From Calliopum simillimum (lineage: Eukaryota; Arthropoda; Insecta; Diptera; Lauxaniidae), in assembly GCA_951812925.1 (NCBI GenBank), contig OX638370.1, positions 35,583,948-35,647,947 on the forward strand: a stretch of 64,000 bases of DNA. Reading direction: 5' to 3'. The notes beneath the pieces are model-generated. The model did not search any database and had not been told where the DNA came from. It worked only from the letters and a program-made list of their open reading frames with translations. A program made the translations under genes and the position numbers. This document shows, one piece after another, positions 38,801 through 49,182 of this stretch (position 1 is its first letter; each line of letters begins with the position of its first letter).

Positions 38801-39085
38801 ACAAAATTAATATAAATATACATGCAATGTAAAATCTTATAAAAGGCTTTGATGACTATGTCCCCATGTCCAACTGCATGGACGACCTATTCTCGTTTAG
38901 GCGCTGAGCTCCAAACATTTTTTATCAATTAAACTTATTTTTATAATTGAGAAACGAACAACTGCTTAAGTTATATTTGATTTCAAAATTATATATTATA
39001 TATTATTAGTTATATTTGCTACTTGATTTCAAAATTTAAAAAGAAAATACAAAATCATTCACTCACCAGAATCGCTGGACTCCAT
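20852..39085 (-). CDS. mip120: Mip120/LIN54 homologue, DREAM/MuvB DNA-binding subunit
   Basis: Coding exons: 39067-39085, 27622-28949, 26246-27267, 21353-21495 and 20852-21279. All have GT-AG borders and join to 2940 bases, about 979 residues, close to the fly protein. The first exon encodes only MESSDS plus one base, completed to Asp by exon 2. Exon 2 is Thr/Ala-rich. Exon 3 has a long Gln-rich stretch and the first tesmin/TSO1 CXC domain (about residues 735-767, [16 protein letters not shown]). Exon 4 carries the second CXC ([17 protein letters not shown]). Exon 5 gives the C-terminal helical region. Paired CXC domains bind the CHR promoter element in the Myb-MuvB/DREAM complex, in the nucleus. 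The first intron holds the EF-Tu gene and a copia fragment; the third holds repeat copy B. Confidence 0.9.
22807..23096 (+). repeat. Internal tandem repeat, about 130 bp unit
   Basis: A unit beginning AGTATRGCATTTTGAAA and containing GGAGGTGCCACGCCCTCTTG occurs at about 22807, 22937 and 23067. The middle part is nearly exact between the last copies. It is the expanded part of repeat copy B. Confidence 0.75.
23501..25190. mobile_element. Foldback element, 1.69 kb, 8-bp target duplication
   Basis: The ends are TAGACCGGTGCGTTTTGGAC and its complement. GTGAATAT flanks both sides (23493-23500 and 25191-25198). The arms match for hundreds of bases from each end. The centre (about 24120-24570) holds four alternately oriented modules bounded by AACCCATTATA and TATAATGGGTT. 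No transposase frame survives; the 185-residue frame at 24680 is arm sequence. An 8-bp duplication fits hAT- or P-type transposition, but the family is not recognised. It inserted into repeat copy B. Confidence 0.88.
25214..26245 (-). other. Remainder of mip120 intron 3
   Basis: No gene or clear repeat was seen. It is AT-rich with a few short frames lacking recognisable domains. It ends at the GT donor at 26244-26245 on the minus strand. Confidence 0.5.
29195..32317 (+). pseudogene. Truncated, decayed copia-type retrotransposon
   Basis: Successive pieces in Ty1/copia order are visible: Gag with [16 protein letters not shown], a CCHC knuckle ([14 protein letters not shown]), protease ([11 protein letters not shown]), GAG-pre-integrase with LYHERWGHQ, integrase pieces with [10 protein letters not shown] and [15 protein letters not shown], an acidic linker with repeated [13 protein letters not shown] units, and the start of reverse transcriptase up to AYLNGD. 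It is broken by several stops and frameshifts (for example near 29647, 30743, 30866 and 31260) and stops before the RT catalytic YxDD. No LTRs were found. It lies antisense in the large first intron of mip120. Confidence 0.9.
32448..32725. repeat. Inverted-repeat element, about 280 bp
   Basis: ACGTAAAAGTTGG near 32465 is met by CCAACTTTTACGT near 32697. Similarity extends to about 33 bases with a few mismatches. It sits in the mip120 first intron just after the copia fragment and may be a MITE. Confidence 0.5.
33040..33170. repeat. Short tandem repeat, 2-3 units
   Basis: AATATCGTTGACATTTTGCA-like units recur at about 33048, 33097 and 33147 with spacing of roughly 50 bases and several changes. 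Noncoding. Confidence 0.5.
33838..33843 (-). terminator. Candidate poly(A) signal of the EF-Tu gene
   Basis: AATAAA on the minus strand about 210 bases after the EF-Tu stop. It is plausible by position only; no cleavage site can be seen. Confidence 0.35.
34055..35518 (-). CDS. mEFTu1: Mitochondrial translation elongation factor Tu
   Basis: This 487-residue protein in one coding exon delivers aminoacyl-tRNA to the mitochondrial ribosome as a GTPase. The first 65 or so residues are Arg/Ala/Ser-rich with almost no acidic residues, as in a mitochondrial presequence. The GTPase domain follows with P-loop GHVDHGKTT, switch region [24 protein letters not shown] and the SAL motif. Domain 2 (about 275-370) and domain 3 (about 375-470) are complete, and the tail is Lys/Glu-rich. 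Length and order match the insect family. A 69-base intron sits in the 5' UTR. The whole gene lies inside the first intron of mip120, on the same strand, so it must have its own promoter near 35600-35750. Confidence 0.97.
   Translation of the reverse strand: MSVLVAVRCASRYGTVSAAALQRRALSTKLLNRGRGAVAAAVSSGACDLQKLCVTTPTIGLQLRRQYAAEKKVFERTKPHCNVGTIGHVDHGKTTLTAAITKVLSDKKLAESKKYNEIDNAPEEKARGITINVAHVEYQTETRHYGHTDCPGHADYIKNMITGTAQMDGAILVVAATDGAMPQTREHLLLAKQIGIDHVVIFINKVDAADQEMVDLVEMEIRELLTEMGYDGDKVPVVKGSALCALEDKNPEIGSEAILKLLQEVDNFIPTPVRELDKPFLLPVENVYSIPGRGTVVTGRLERGVVKKGNECEFVGYNKVLKSTVTGVEMFHQILDEAQAGDQLGALVRGVKRDDIKRGMVMCKPGSVKALDQMEAQVYILSKDEGGRHKPFMSFIQLQMFSRTWDCAVQVQIPDKEMVMPGEDTKLILRLIRPMVLEQGQRFTLRDGNLTLGTGVVTKTLPPLSETQRLELTEGKKAREKKQEAKK
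35532..35600 (-). other. Probable 5' UTR intron of EF-Tu
   Basis: On the minus strand AAAATA is followed by GTAAGTAGAATG (donor at 35599-35600). TTTTTCATAG gives the acceptor at 35532-35533, 14 bases before the ATG. The 69-base length is typical for flies. Inferred from splice consensus only. Confidence 0.6.
36125..36560. repeat. Tandem repeat, about 120-bp units
   Basis: Four imperfect units are marked by GGGCGTGACACCATCC, GGCGTGGTACCGCCC and similar words, each followed by TTTCAGAGATAT about 90 bases later. The pattern resembles the internal units of the dispersed repeat family but the sequence differs. It lies in the first intron of mip120. Confidence 0.65.
36658..37264. repeat. Direct repeats of about 100 bp flanking a MITE
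   Basis: TGTCCTTA...AATCAAACCGAAATAAG...CTTTGTTGC occurs at 36658-36759 and again at 37164-37264 in the same orientation, with about 85% similarity by eye. The segment between them contains the MITE at 36814-37048. These could be solo short LTRs or a local duplication. Confidence 0.55.
36814..37048. mobile_element. MITE with inverted repeats of about 65 bp
   Basis: The left arm TGTGGCGATAAGCGATAA... and right arm ...TTATCGCTTATTGCCACA pair over about 65 bases, including AAATGGGTTTGAGCTCAA. No coding sequence. The target duplication is not clear. Confidence 0.75.
37531..38047. repeat. Possible inverted-repeat element, about 517 bp
   Basis: TAGCTCTGTTCCAG at the left end is the near complement of CTGGAACGGAGCTA at the right end (one mismatch in 14). 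Little else pairs. The interior is AT-rich with no recognisable frame. Confidence 0.4.
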
Positions 39086-41470
39086 GTTGTAATTTTGTTC
39101 TTGTATAAAAATATGTAAATGTTTCAAAAATAAATTCACTAAACATAAACTGTTATCAAGTTATTATTTTGTCAGCTCGGGCTCTGCGTTTGTTCGAGTC
39201 ACCTTTATCAGATCGACGTCCCAACTTTGTTACCCGTCAAAAACAAAAATCCACAAATTGGTTCAATTTTTTTCTTATGCCACTTGCAATTTTCCAATTC
39301 GCGCCGCAATCACATATTTGGATTAAAAATTGCATAAAAACTTTTTACTTATTCATTTAGTTATTTTCTTACACTATTATTTATATTTTACATGAGCTAT
39401 TTTTAACTTTTTGAATATTTATTTGAATAGAGTTTTAAAATTTTTCTATTACACGACGAAGAAGAAACCAGCGAAAGAATTGAACGAAAGAACGTAGAAA
39501 GGATGAAGGAAATTGCTTGTTTATGATTTTTGTCGAGTCTTTTCGCCTTGTGTCAAATTGTTAATTTTTTTTTATCGTTCTATGTAAAATGTCTACCAAA
39601 TCACAATGTCAAAGTTGGCTGCACTGTCAACGGACGCAAGGAAATCAATTTAATGGATGCCACCTAATAAACAATGACATTCAATGTTAAAAGGATCTAA
39701 ATTTTGTTTCAAAAGTTATTAAATCCAAATTTGAATTTATTTATTTGGTGCTATTTAGTAACATATAAACCTGGTAATAAATATGCGCAAGATATTAATT
39801 TCACTTAGAAAGAAATTAGAATTATTTTACATTCATACTGTACGAAACAATAGCTGTGTAGCACGTAGTTATCACTGTTTTTCTTAAACGAATTGTGTAT
39901 TATATCCTTCTTCTTATTTTGTTTTACGTTATTCTGCTTTTTGTTTCCGCACCACTTCCCTCCGTTTGCCAAGAATTGGTTAAAGTGTGGTGCCACTATG
40001 TTAAAAACCTATTAAACACAGCTAATATTCAGTGTAGTATGGCAACGTCAACAGTCTACTTTATGTTTAATAAGGGGCTGTCCATAAACTCCGTGACGCT
40101 AAAATTCGATATATTGAACCCCCCTATGTGACGGTAGCTTCATATAAAAAATAAATAAAGCGAACGGTCCATAGAATACGTCACTTCGTTTTTTTTCAAC
40201 TGACTGCGACGCATATGACGGAGAAGCCTGGCCCAATGAATACTTTGAAAACGGATTAAAAAATCAAAATTCTTTTTATTTCATTAATTAGAAATTTTAA
40301 TTTTGCACTTGCACAGCTCCAATAATTTTTTATTCACACTTTATTTCAAAAAATAAATGGAAAAAAACAAATGAAATTGAAAATAAATTTATTTTACGAT
40401 TGTCAAATCAAACGACGTACGTCGAAAGTTTGGAGTTGGGCAACTTTTATACGTTGCGTTAACGTAGACGTACTGATTGGGTCGCACTTGATATAAACTC
40501 ATATTTTTAACTTAGCTGTCAGTCGAAAAAAACGACGTGACGTACTCGACGTACTGAATGGACCGTTCGTTTAGATAAAATAAATTAAATTTGGATGTTA
40601 TATATTGAATTTTTGAACAATTTAATTAAAATAAGGATGACAATGGATGTTTGTTTACAAAAACTAGGCTTTTTCAAATTATTTTAAGTTGTAAGTTGAC
40701 GTTTGAACGTTGCCTACCGTTTTAACTAATCGGTGCAACCGCAACGTTGTTGGGGTTATCGTCAATAAATATTCCCATGAAATTTCTCACGATAACTGCC
40801 TGTCAAACAAAATTTTTTAGATCCCTTCCCCATGTCACATTTTGATGGTCCACCTTTCACTTTAATACCCTACAGTTAAATGAAAGAATTTTTTTTTAAT
40901 CTGAAATAAAAATAACCACCCCTATTACGAATTTCAGGCAAAAATTTTCCTTACGCAGAAACTCCATTCCGCTTGAAAAAAAAGTGAACAATTCCGGGCG
41001 AATATTTATTTCACAATATGGGTATATAGATATTTTGAAATTGAAATTTTTTTGTCTAGATTTTGCAATTTTAGTTTAAAAAAGAACAACTTTTAATCTG
41101 AAATGTTTACAAATTTTAATATTTATTTTCACAGTGTATGATAAAAATTAGTTACTTAAGTAGTTATTGTTAATTTATTATAAAATTACATTAACGATAA
41201 AAACAAAATTTATTTCTTGGGCACTAAGGTTAGCTAAAATTGTAAAAATTTATACATTTCTTATTTTAAATATAGAAATAATATGCTCAATATTTCGGCT
41301 TCAAATAACATCAAATCCAGAAAATATCCTCACCACACAAAACTATGCTTGTTTTTCATTCAATATCGCCAAGTTTAAAAAACTTTATGTATAGGTTTAG
41401 TTACGACATGATAAATTAAGCATTATAAGTTAAATTCAAAAAATTAAAAATACTTTAACGGACCTTCGGC
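39086..41470. other. Spacer between mip120 and mars
   Basis: No supported gene was found. The 5' UTR and promoter of mip120 should lie just above 39085, but no core element could be named with confidence. The frame at 39169-39360 has no ATG and no domain. A MITE occupies 40160-40570. Near 40072 the phrase GGGGCTGTCCATAAACTCCG resembles the ends of common insect DNA transposons. Confidence 0.5.
40160..40570. mobile_element. MITE, about 410 bp
   Basis: GCGAACGGTCCAT at the left end pairs with ATGGACCGTTCGT at the right. Further in, TACGTCAC and GTGACGTA pair with a small offset. No coding sequence. Confidence 0.6.
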
Positions 41471-41476
41471 CCAATG

Positions 41477-41613
41477 ACTAAGGGCCAATTTCACAATGTT
41501 CAGTTAAGCTTTAACTGGAACTTTAACTGGCACTTTGACATACAATTTCGTACAAAATTTTTATTTATCTGAAAGTTAAATTTTAACTGAACATTGTGAA
41601 ATTGGCGCTTAGT
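41477..41613. mobile_element. Small MITE, 31-bp arms
   Basis: ACTAAGGGCCAATTTCAC at 41477 is matched by GTGAAATTGGCGCTTAGT ending at 41613. Pairing runs for 31 bases with one mismatch. It lies about 140 bases past the mars stop codon. A minus-strand AATAAA at 41560-41565 lies inside it. Confidence 0.75.
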
Positions 41614-41755
41614 TATATTATTAGCTATATTATTTTACATTTAAGAAGTCACTAAACAAAACAAAGTTTAATAAAAGAATAATTAAAATTAAATAAAATT
41701 AAACAAGCAAAATACTGTCACAATTTATGGAAAATCTAAGTATTTGCAAGCACTT

Positions 41756-44700
41756 TTAAATCCGTTTAACGGGGATCTCAAATTCACTTGATGGTCGAAG
41801 TAGTACTTTTCGTCCGCGTAGTTGATATGTGCGCTGCTGTGATTTATCTGCATGAATGAAATATGTTAAGAGTAACTAGTAAGGGTGCTACCTTTGGCCT
41901 GGCCAAACATTTAATACCCTACACAGCAGTATTTTGAAAATTTTGCTTATATGGGAGGTGCCACGTCCTCCAAATTCACACAGTTTTTTCTTAGAGTTTT
42001 CATATATAGTTTCATTTCATTCATTTCATTTCATTTTATTTCAAAAAATAATATAACAAAATGCTACAAGATTATGTATCTTATGTTGAAGCAAAAATTA
42101 AAAACAATCAATTTGAGGTATTACAATGTAACAAAAATGAAACTATAAATAATACTCAATTAGCTTAAATAACAAACATTTTCCAAAACCATTTCAAATA
42201 TAAATAATGTGAATTTAACCTAAAAAAAAAATTTGGTTAGATTATAAAAATGTTTTCATAATAGCGTTTTGAAGCTTTTGCTTGTATGGGAGGAGCCACA
42301 CCCTCTTGTTCGATTTTATCCAGTTTTTGCTTAAAGCTTGCATTTATAGTTTTTAGTGTCTGAGCCAAATTTAGATCGATTATCTCAAAAAACGCTTTTG
42401 CTTTGAAGCTTTTGCTTATATGAGAGGCGCCAAGCCCTCTTGTCCGAATTCGACCAGTTTTTGCTCAGAGCTTGCACTTACAATTCGTGGTATTTATGTG
42501 TATTTTGATTGCATTGTTGTGAAAAATACTCCGAAATTTACATTTTGAAGATATTTTTTGTATGGGCGGTAGGCGTGACCGTTGATCGATTTCGCTCATT
42601 TTCAAACCCCCGAGCTAACTTTGACGACGGAGGCTGTGTACCGAATTTCATTGAATTATCTTGCTTAGTTTTCCCAAAAAATGTATTTCCACACACAGCC
42701 AGCCACCCAGCCAGACAGACGGACATGGCTATATCGACTCAGGAGGTGACGCTGATCAAGAATATATATACTTTTCCATATCTGCCAAGCCTCCTTCTCT
42801 GCGTTACAAACGGAAGGACAAAGTGAATATACCCTGAGTGTAGGGTATAAAAATGTATGAAGTGAATATCATTAATAAAATATACAAACCATGATTTTCC
42901 TCTTCTATTTCTTCATCATCGCTTCCAGTTGTAAATTTAAATTTTTTAATGCTCAATTGTTCATTGAAAATAACATTTTTAGGTTTGCCCTTAGCTGTGC
43001 CTGGGGTTTTCAATATGGACTTTCTTGCATTGACTGGTAGCGGTGTATTCAGTGATGGTGAAGTTGCTTCTACTTTTAATGGCGTAGTAAACAATGTCCG
43101 AGTTACGGGTGCAGCATTGCAGAGACGCCGTTTCTCCGCCCCTTCAAGTGCTGATTTTAAAAGTTTGTTTCGAGAGCTACTTTCCAATTTTTTCAGACTG
43201 TTTGTTAAACCATTAATAAGTTTGGATAATTGTTTTGGTGAGTCTTTTGATGAATTTAAGTCCATTTTTGTTAATGAGTTTCGCCTTTCAGGTGTTAATT
43301 GTGGTCTAATAAGTACAGTAGGTGCAGCCGAGTAGAATTTTTTGTCTTTTACTATAAGAGAATCACGGCGTGGTGTTGAACCGCGTTGTGGTGTACCACT
43401 TTTTGACCTACTTTTACGTGATGATGGTGTAAGAATTATGTCTGTATCACCCGATGCCGTCTTTGCTTTGTTTTTACGCATTTCAGCATGCATTTTGCGC
43501 ATCATTTGCTCTAAAGCAATGCTGGGCTTGGCAGCAGGTTTGATAATTTTTTTTGATTTTTTAATTGGATTATTTTTTGTTTTAGTTTTAGTGACTACTG
43601 CTGCTTGAAGTGCTTCTGGATCTATCCAATCATTTGCACGCCAACTTTCAAGGTTTTCAAAGCGCTTGATAATGTTATCGACCTTTTGTTAGTTGTAAAT
43701 AGAACATTTATTAATTTGTACGTAAAAGAGATAAACAACATTTTAAAGCTTACCTGCAAACCTAGCATAGACCAAAATCCTTCCAAGTCCACTGGTGTAA
43801 TCGGTTTTGTACCCTCGCTCCCGTCGTTCACTAAATCTTTAGAGGTAACGCCTTTCTCACAGCGATCGATTAAACCATTAAATTGCATGAATTTTTTAGA
43901 GGTCAACAATTTAGTTTGACCAACAGTCACATCAATCATATCAATGCTATCCGGATTTGCCTCAAGTTGGGACAAGTTATCACTTTTATATAGCTCCCAT
44001 TTTGCACAAAGTGCATGAAGCCGCTCAATTTCATCAACTAACAGCTTTCTAAAATGATGAACGGTTTTCAAAGCTTCCCGAACAGCTACTGGTGTTTCTG
44101 GCTTTTGTATTGGCCCTTAAATTTTAAATTTCTTTATTATACGACTTCGGAAAAAACTTTCATGTTAAAAAAAGTTAAGTACTACAAATCAATTTTTATT
44201 CAAATTGCTAATAAGGAATTGGCGAAGTAAAAATTACCAACCAAATAGAGACAAGAAAGCATGGTTCGTCTGTTATTTTGTGGTTACAACATTTTTGATT
44301 TATCGTAAATATTTTTAAATTGCCCTTGATCTCCGTGTTAATATCGTATAAAATCAGCGTCTGCTGACTCTCAACGGTTATATTCACATCTCCCGCAGAT
44401 TTGTTACACGGAAGGTTAAACCAATTTCCGAAAAAATAATTGAAGAGCAAGATTAACTATATTAAAAAAAAAATCATCGTGCGCAACTAAACTGGAAAAA
44501 GTCTGTGAATCAACGCATAAAGAAAGTTGCCCATCAAATGTCATGAGCGTACAGAACAAAGTTGTCTGTAGACGTCATCAAAGTTAACTCATATGCATAA
44601 CTGTACTGAATCTAATTTACTTCGCGTCAGAATTCAGTGCATGTACTTATTAGCAATAAAAAATTTTGGGAATAAGCGTGACTATACTTACTTGAGATTT

Positions 44701-46748
44701 CGTCTACTTCTTTTGTGCTTTTGTCCACTTCTTTTATGCTTTTGTCTTCATCCACTACGAACTTGAAGATATCATCATTTCTGGGCGTTTCAGATGAACG
44801 CACAAAATTAAAGTTATTTGGAGTTGATTTCCGTTTAGTTGAGGTGACAAAGAACCCGAAAGGATTTATGTTTGTGAGATCAGTTGGTGTTTCTGCAACA
44901 GGCAGACCTTGATGCGGAACTTCTAAAAGGTCTTTTTTATTTAACTTTAATTTTGAAGCCACATTCTTCATAGTTCTTGTAGTAGATTCAATTGGCTTCT
45001 TTGCCTTCATGCAAACGGACAATTTAGAATTATTTTTCAATTGTTCACCACGCTTGTGGGCTGCCTGAATTTTGGCTTTACCAGCAGCTCCATTTCCACT
45101 TTGCACTGGTTTTGCCATACGTTCGTGCGGTTTAGTCGGTACTGATCTTAATTTTACTGATGGACCTGCAGGTGGCGGTAATGGATGTCTGAATGTCGGT
45201 TTGGCTGAAACAACTCCGCCTCCACCACGAATAGGTTTGGCAACACAAGCGCTTGGGGAGGCTACATATCGTTTTGTTGCAGAGGCTGTATTCACATTAT
45301 AAGTAGCTGGAGCTGGTATAGTTTTTGTTTCAACAGGGCAAACTTGAGTTTTGGAAGGAACAACTACAGTTTTGGTAGGAGCAGCTACAAATTTGGTTGT
45401 AGCAACTTCAGCTGTTAGAGGAGCAACTTTAGCTTTGGCTGGAACAATTTTAGCTTTGATTGGAACAACTTTAGCTTTGACTGGAGCCGCTTCAGCTTTG
45501 GCTGGAGCAATTTTAGCTTTGGCTGGAGGAATTTCAGCTTTGGCTGCAGCGACGACTTCAGCTTTGGCTGCAGCGACTTCAGCTTTGGCTGCAGCGACTT
45601 CAGCTTTGGCTGTAGCAATATCTGCTTTGGTGGTAGGAATATCAGCTTCGGTTGAAGCAATAGCATCGCCCCAACCATTTTGAATAGGTTTTACAACACG
45701 GTATCTCGGTTCGTTGGCTCTTTTCACTACTGGCGTTTGTTTTAAAGATTGTATTTTCTGAGCAGATGCCAGGCAATCTTGCACAGCTTTCGAATTTATC
45801 AATTCGTTTGCACTTCTTGTTTTTTCGTCTACAATAGCGGGACAAGCTGAAGATATTACAGGCACAAATTTGAGCGGTGCTGAACATTTGCTTACTTTTA
45901 TTGCATATAACGACTTCCTTTTTGTTAGCTATATGAAACGAAATAGAAAAATATTTAATAAATCCATGCAGGTCAAGTGAGTAGTGTTTGGACACTAGAA
46001 TTAAAACACAAATGACATAAGAAAAGATGGATTTAAGGAGCGCATTTTGAACCAGATATTAAAATGAAACTTCTATTCAATGCGTCCTTATAGAAGGTAG
46101 ACATCTCTTATTCCCCCTTTGAAAAATAATTGTATTTATAATGAAACCTTTCTTTATATACCTAATTGAAACTAAAAATAGGATCACTTAAAGAAAACTT
46201 GTACAAAACACTGCCCCAAACCATACCATTACTTTGCTTACCTTTTTTGTATTTTCTGTATGATTTCCTGAACTTTCACTCGTAGCAATTGCAGCTTCCA
46301 TTGTTCCTTTAGTGGCGATTGTTCCCGTTGCAGTTGCTTTCCTTGCAACACCAATTACAGCACATACAGCTGGCACAAAAGGTTTCTGTTGCTTCTCCCG
46401 TCGTTTTTTCTTTAGTTGCTCCTGTTGTTTTTTTGTCCCTTTCCATTCAACAAAACGCTGCAAAAATTTCTCCTGACGCGTCAGATTCAATAGACTTGTT
46501 TTTCCAGCAACTAGCGCTATCCTCAATGTTTGTTCTGGCTTTTGTAGAGTTTCTGCGTTCTCCTTGTTAGCCTCCACTTCATGCTGTACTTTTTTAACGG
46601 ATTTAATTGGGCTAACGGAAATGTTTCTCCGAGATAGAAATTCTTCATTTCGTTCTTTATTTCGTATAGCAACTCGTTCTCGGTTTAAGCGTTGTTTTCT
46701 TGAACTCTGGATACCATTATCTTTGTACAAATCCTGATGACGGTTCAT
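41756..46748 (-). CDS. mars: Mars, HURP/DLGAP-family mitotic spindle protein
   Basis: Coding exons: 46242-46748, 44692-45928, 43754-44115, 42890-43682 and 41756-41847, all with GT-AG borders. They join without a stop to 2991 bases (996 residues). The N-terminus is basic and predicted coiled (MNRHQDLYKDNG, RQEKFLQRFVEWKG). A GKAP/DLGAP domain spans about residues 582-760, with LLVDEIERLHALCAKWE, DVTVGQTKLL and EGFWSML. The C-terminal third is Ser/Lys-rich with RKSILKTPG. Mars and human HURP bind spindle microtubules near chromosomes and recruit PP1; this role is family knowledge. An Ala/Lys repeat occupies part of exon 2. The last intron contains repeat copy C. The short last exon encodes about 30 residues. 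Confidence 0.9.
41873..42856 (+). repeat. Dispersed repeat family, copy C (in last mars intron)
   Basis: Starts TAACTAGTAAGGGTGCTACC and ends ACCCTGAGTGTAGGGTATA. It is the cleanest copy, with no nested mobile element, and includes the GACGGACATGGCTATATCG block at about 42719. It includes an AT-rich patch at 42010-42240 that other copies lack. It begins only 26 bases from the last mars exon. Confidence 0.8.
45330..45670 (-). repeat. Coding tandem repeat in mars exon 2
   Basis: The second mars exon carries about 15 degenerate copies of a 6- to 8-residue unit of the form AKAEVAA / AKAKIVP, roughly residues 262-375. The DNA unit is GCTTTGGCTGCAGCGACTTC-like on the plus strand. Lys/Ala periodicity suggests a basic, flexible or helical segment, as in histone H1-like tails. 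Some unit pairs are identical in DNA, so part of the array is recent. Confidence 0.8.
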
Positions 46749-47144
46749 GTTTAGTTTTCCTTTCTTTTTGTATTAGATAATTCTATATAACAATTTGCAA
46801 ACGAAACTTATTAATTTATAAAAAACATTAACAAAACTTATTTATTAGTTTTATAAATAAATGCAATAAAAAAACAACCTAAGCTCAATGTGAATTGTTT
46901 TTTTTTTCGGCGGTCTTTTCAATTTTATATTTTTACTCACTGCTACCACCTTGACGGCATCTATATGAAGTACAGGGTTGCTTTAAATTTTCAATGCAGA
47001 TTAAAGTGGGGTATACACTAGTGTTCGTCAGTCGTATAATACCCTATTTTCACTTACTTGGTTAACCAGATGAATGCTGATTAAGCACTAACCAGGATAG
47101 TTTTCAATTTAAAAAGCTTTTCAATTTGTATGGAAAAGATTAGC

Positions 47145-47288
47145 TACCCAGTGTGCGAGACAGTTCATATCATCGCTTTTTTATCCGTTACGATTCGCTT
47201 TTTTTTGGAATCTCTCCCGCAAACGGATCAGTAACGGATCCGTAACGAATAAAAAAGCGGAGATATGAACCGTCTGGCACACTGGGTA
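47145..47288. mobile_element. MITE, 144 bp
   Basis: TACCCAGTGTGCGAGAC at the left pairs with GTCTGGCACACTGGGTA at the right. Pairing continues through CGCTTTTTTAT for nearly 50 bases with few mismatches. Confidence 0.75.
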
Positions 47289-47504
47289 GTCTTTAAATAA
47301 TTGGATCATTTAACCCAAAAAATCGGCAGGTGGTTGTGGTTGACTGATTACTGACGAAAAATAGTGGTCACACACGCAAACAAGAGAAATTTGAGCAAAA
47401 CTAACGAACTTGATCGATAGTCTGTACCGGCATTAAGTCGTATGAAAAAAATGAGTTCCAATAAAAATAAGTATAATCAATTTTTCAATATTTATCTCTT
47501 TGCG

Positions 47505-47808
47505 TTACTGCCATACCTAAATTGGAGCGTCAGGCGTTGCGTTATTTAACGTTACACAAAAGCGTCAAGCGCCATTCCGAAATAAAGAGCGTTGCGTTGA
47601 AGTAATTTTTTTGTCAAATTCGTATTGTTGTTTCTTTTTTTATTTTTCTGCAGCTAACTTCACTCCGTAACGCTTTGTCAAAATTGGAAATTCGAATAGC
47701 TAAGCGTTGAGCGTTGGCAATTTCGGTATGCGCCATACAAATTGTATGAACATGAGAAATTTTTGACAGTAAAATAACGCCGACGCTCCAATTTAGGTAT
47801 GGCAGTTA
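47505..47808. mobile_element. MITE, about 304 bp
   Basis: TTACTGCCATACCTAAATTG at 47505 is the complement of the sequence ending at 47808. The arms are 27 bases and exact. The interior has looser inverted similarity around GCGTTGAGCGTTGG. Confidence 0.8.
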
Positions 47809-48235
47809 GTCGTACGACTTAGTCTGATGCGACCAAAATATTTTGTTTTTATCAGTTAAGCGTACCTACGATCGTAGACTTATTACGTCAGCACTTTCGC
47901 TGGTACTGTATATCTGTCTCTGTATTTCCTTATGAACACAACAAGGACAGACATACTCCCTCAGCAATGGTGCACTGTAGTGGTTTATTAGTGGTAGGTT
48001 AGTGGTCATTAGTGTTTATAGGTGTGCATTAGTGGCGCATTAGTGGTTATCAGTATTCATCAGTGGTGCATTAGTGGTTATTAGTGGCCACCGTTCTTTT
48101 TCACGCGGGGACTAATACAAAGCGATGAATATTGAAAAAATAATACTTACTTTTATTGAAACATGTTTTTTCATACGACTTATAGCCTGTTTCCACCGAA
48201 GGTTTAGCTCTTCTTAGATTAGTAAATCATATTGT

Positions 48236-48622
48236 TAAATCCTACCCGTTTCCACTGGCCAAAATAGATATATTTCTGTCAGTAAATGTCAGAAGCAGCA
48301 AAATTAAACTTGTATTTCATTTTCTTCTTAATATTTATCTTCCATTTGCTTTGTGTTTATGCCATTTGTCAAAGTTCGAGGGGTGTCACTAGGTTGAAAA
48401 TTTGCCAAAATCGGTAGCCCTGCTGAGATAAAAGCACAGATTTATCTTTTAATCTCAGATTTAACTTAAATCGCAGATTTATTTTTGTATGATAAATCCT
48501 GGAATCAACGCCCAGATTTAGCGCCAAGTCCAGAAACTGCATTAAATCTCCCTTTAAATCTGCTTCTGACATTTAATGACAGAAAGAAATCTATTTCGGC
48601 TGGTGGAAACGGGTAGGATTTA
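48236..48622. mobile_element. MITE, about 387 bp, 63-bp arms
   Basis: TAAATCCTACCCGTTTCCAC at the left pairs with GTGGAAACGGGTAGGATTTA at the right. The arms (48236-48298 and 48560-48622) match with about five differences. No coding sequence. Confidence 0.8.
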
Positions 48623-48884
48623 ATAATAGCTGTGTTTTAGACTACAGTTTTCAGTGTTTAAATAAGCACTTTCTGAGGAATGTATGGGAAAGCAACAACT
48701 AAAGTGCTTAATTTAACACAGATAAATTTTCATGTTTAATTATTAACCCAGTGACTCGATGATCAATAAATCATGCAATAGTACAGGTCATAACTGTAAA
48801 TATCTAGCCGAGACACAAAATATTATAAAATAAAAATTTCAAAACATCAAATCACATGAAATTTTGACATTAAAAAAAAAACAT

Positions 48885-49038
48885 AATAGCCGTGTTCACG
48901 ATCCGGAGCATTTAGACTTGCAAAGTAGCAAAATAGCAATAATTTCCACTTGATTGTGAGCAATAGCCGTGTTCACGATTCGGAGCATTTAGGCTTGCAA
49001 AGTAGCAAAATAGCAATCATTTCCAGTTGATTGTGAGC
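48885..49038. repeat. Tandem duplication, 77-bp unit
   Basis: AATAGCCGTGTTCACGAT begins at 48885 and again at 48962. The two units differ at about five positions. Noncoding. Confidence 0.85.
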
Positions 49039-49182
49039 AATATTAAAAGTATAAACATTGCAAGCTACGAAAAAATTTATTCCTCTGAGAAAATCGTATG
49101 AGCGAAGAGAAGAGAACCGGTTTTTTGCCATTTAAAGGTTTTTTTTTATTATCTTCTAAACGGGTTCTTCAATGTGTACACA

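Larger units (their letters stand above)
46749..49182. other. MITE-rich spacer upstream of mars
   Basis: No supported gene. The mars promoter should lie in the first few hundred bases but no core element could be named. Three inverted-repeat elements and a tandem duplication, listed separately, fill most of 47145-49038. A GTGGT-rich microsatellite-like patch (TTAGTGGTTATTAGTGG) lies at about 47980-48090. Confidence 0.5.

Noticed and set aside
39169..39360. Divergent small gene upstream of mip120
   Set aside because: The frame has no ATG at its start and no known motif; it more likely covers the mip120 5' UTR or promoter.
45351..45683. Ala/Leu-rich plus-strand frame resembling an antifreeze or membrane repeat
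   Set aside because: It is the antisense of the Ala/Lys repeat in mars, whose exon borders and domains support the minus strand.
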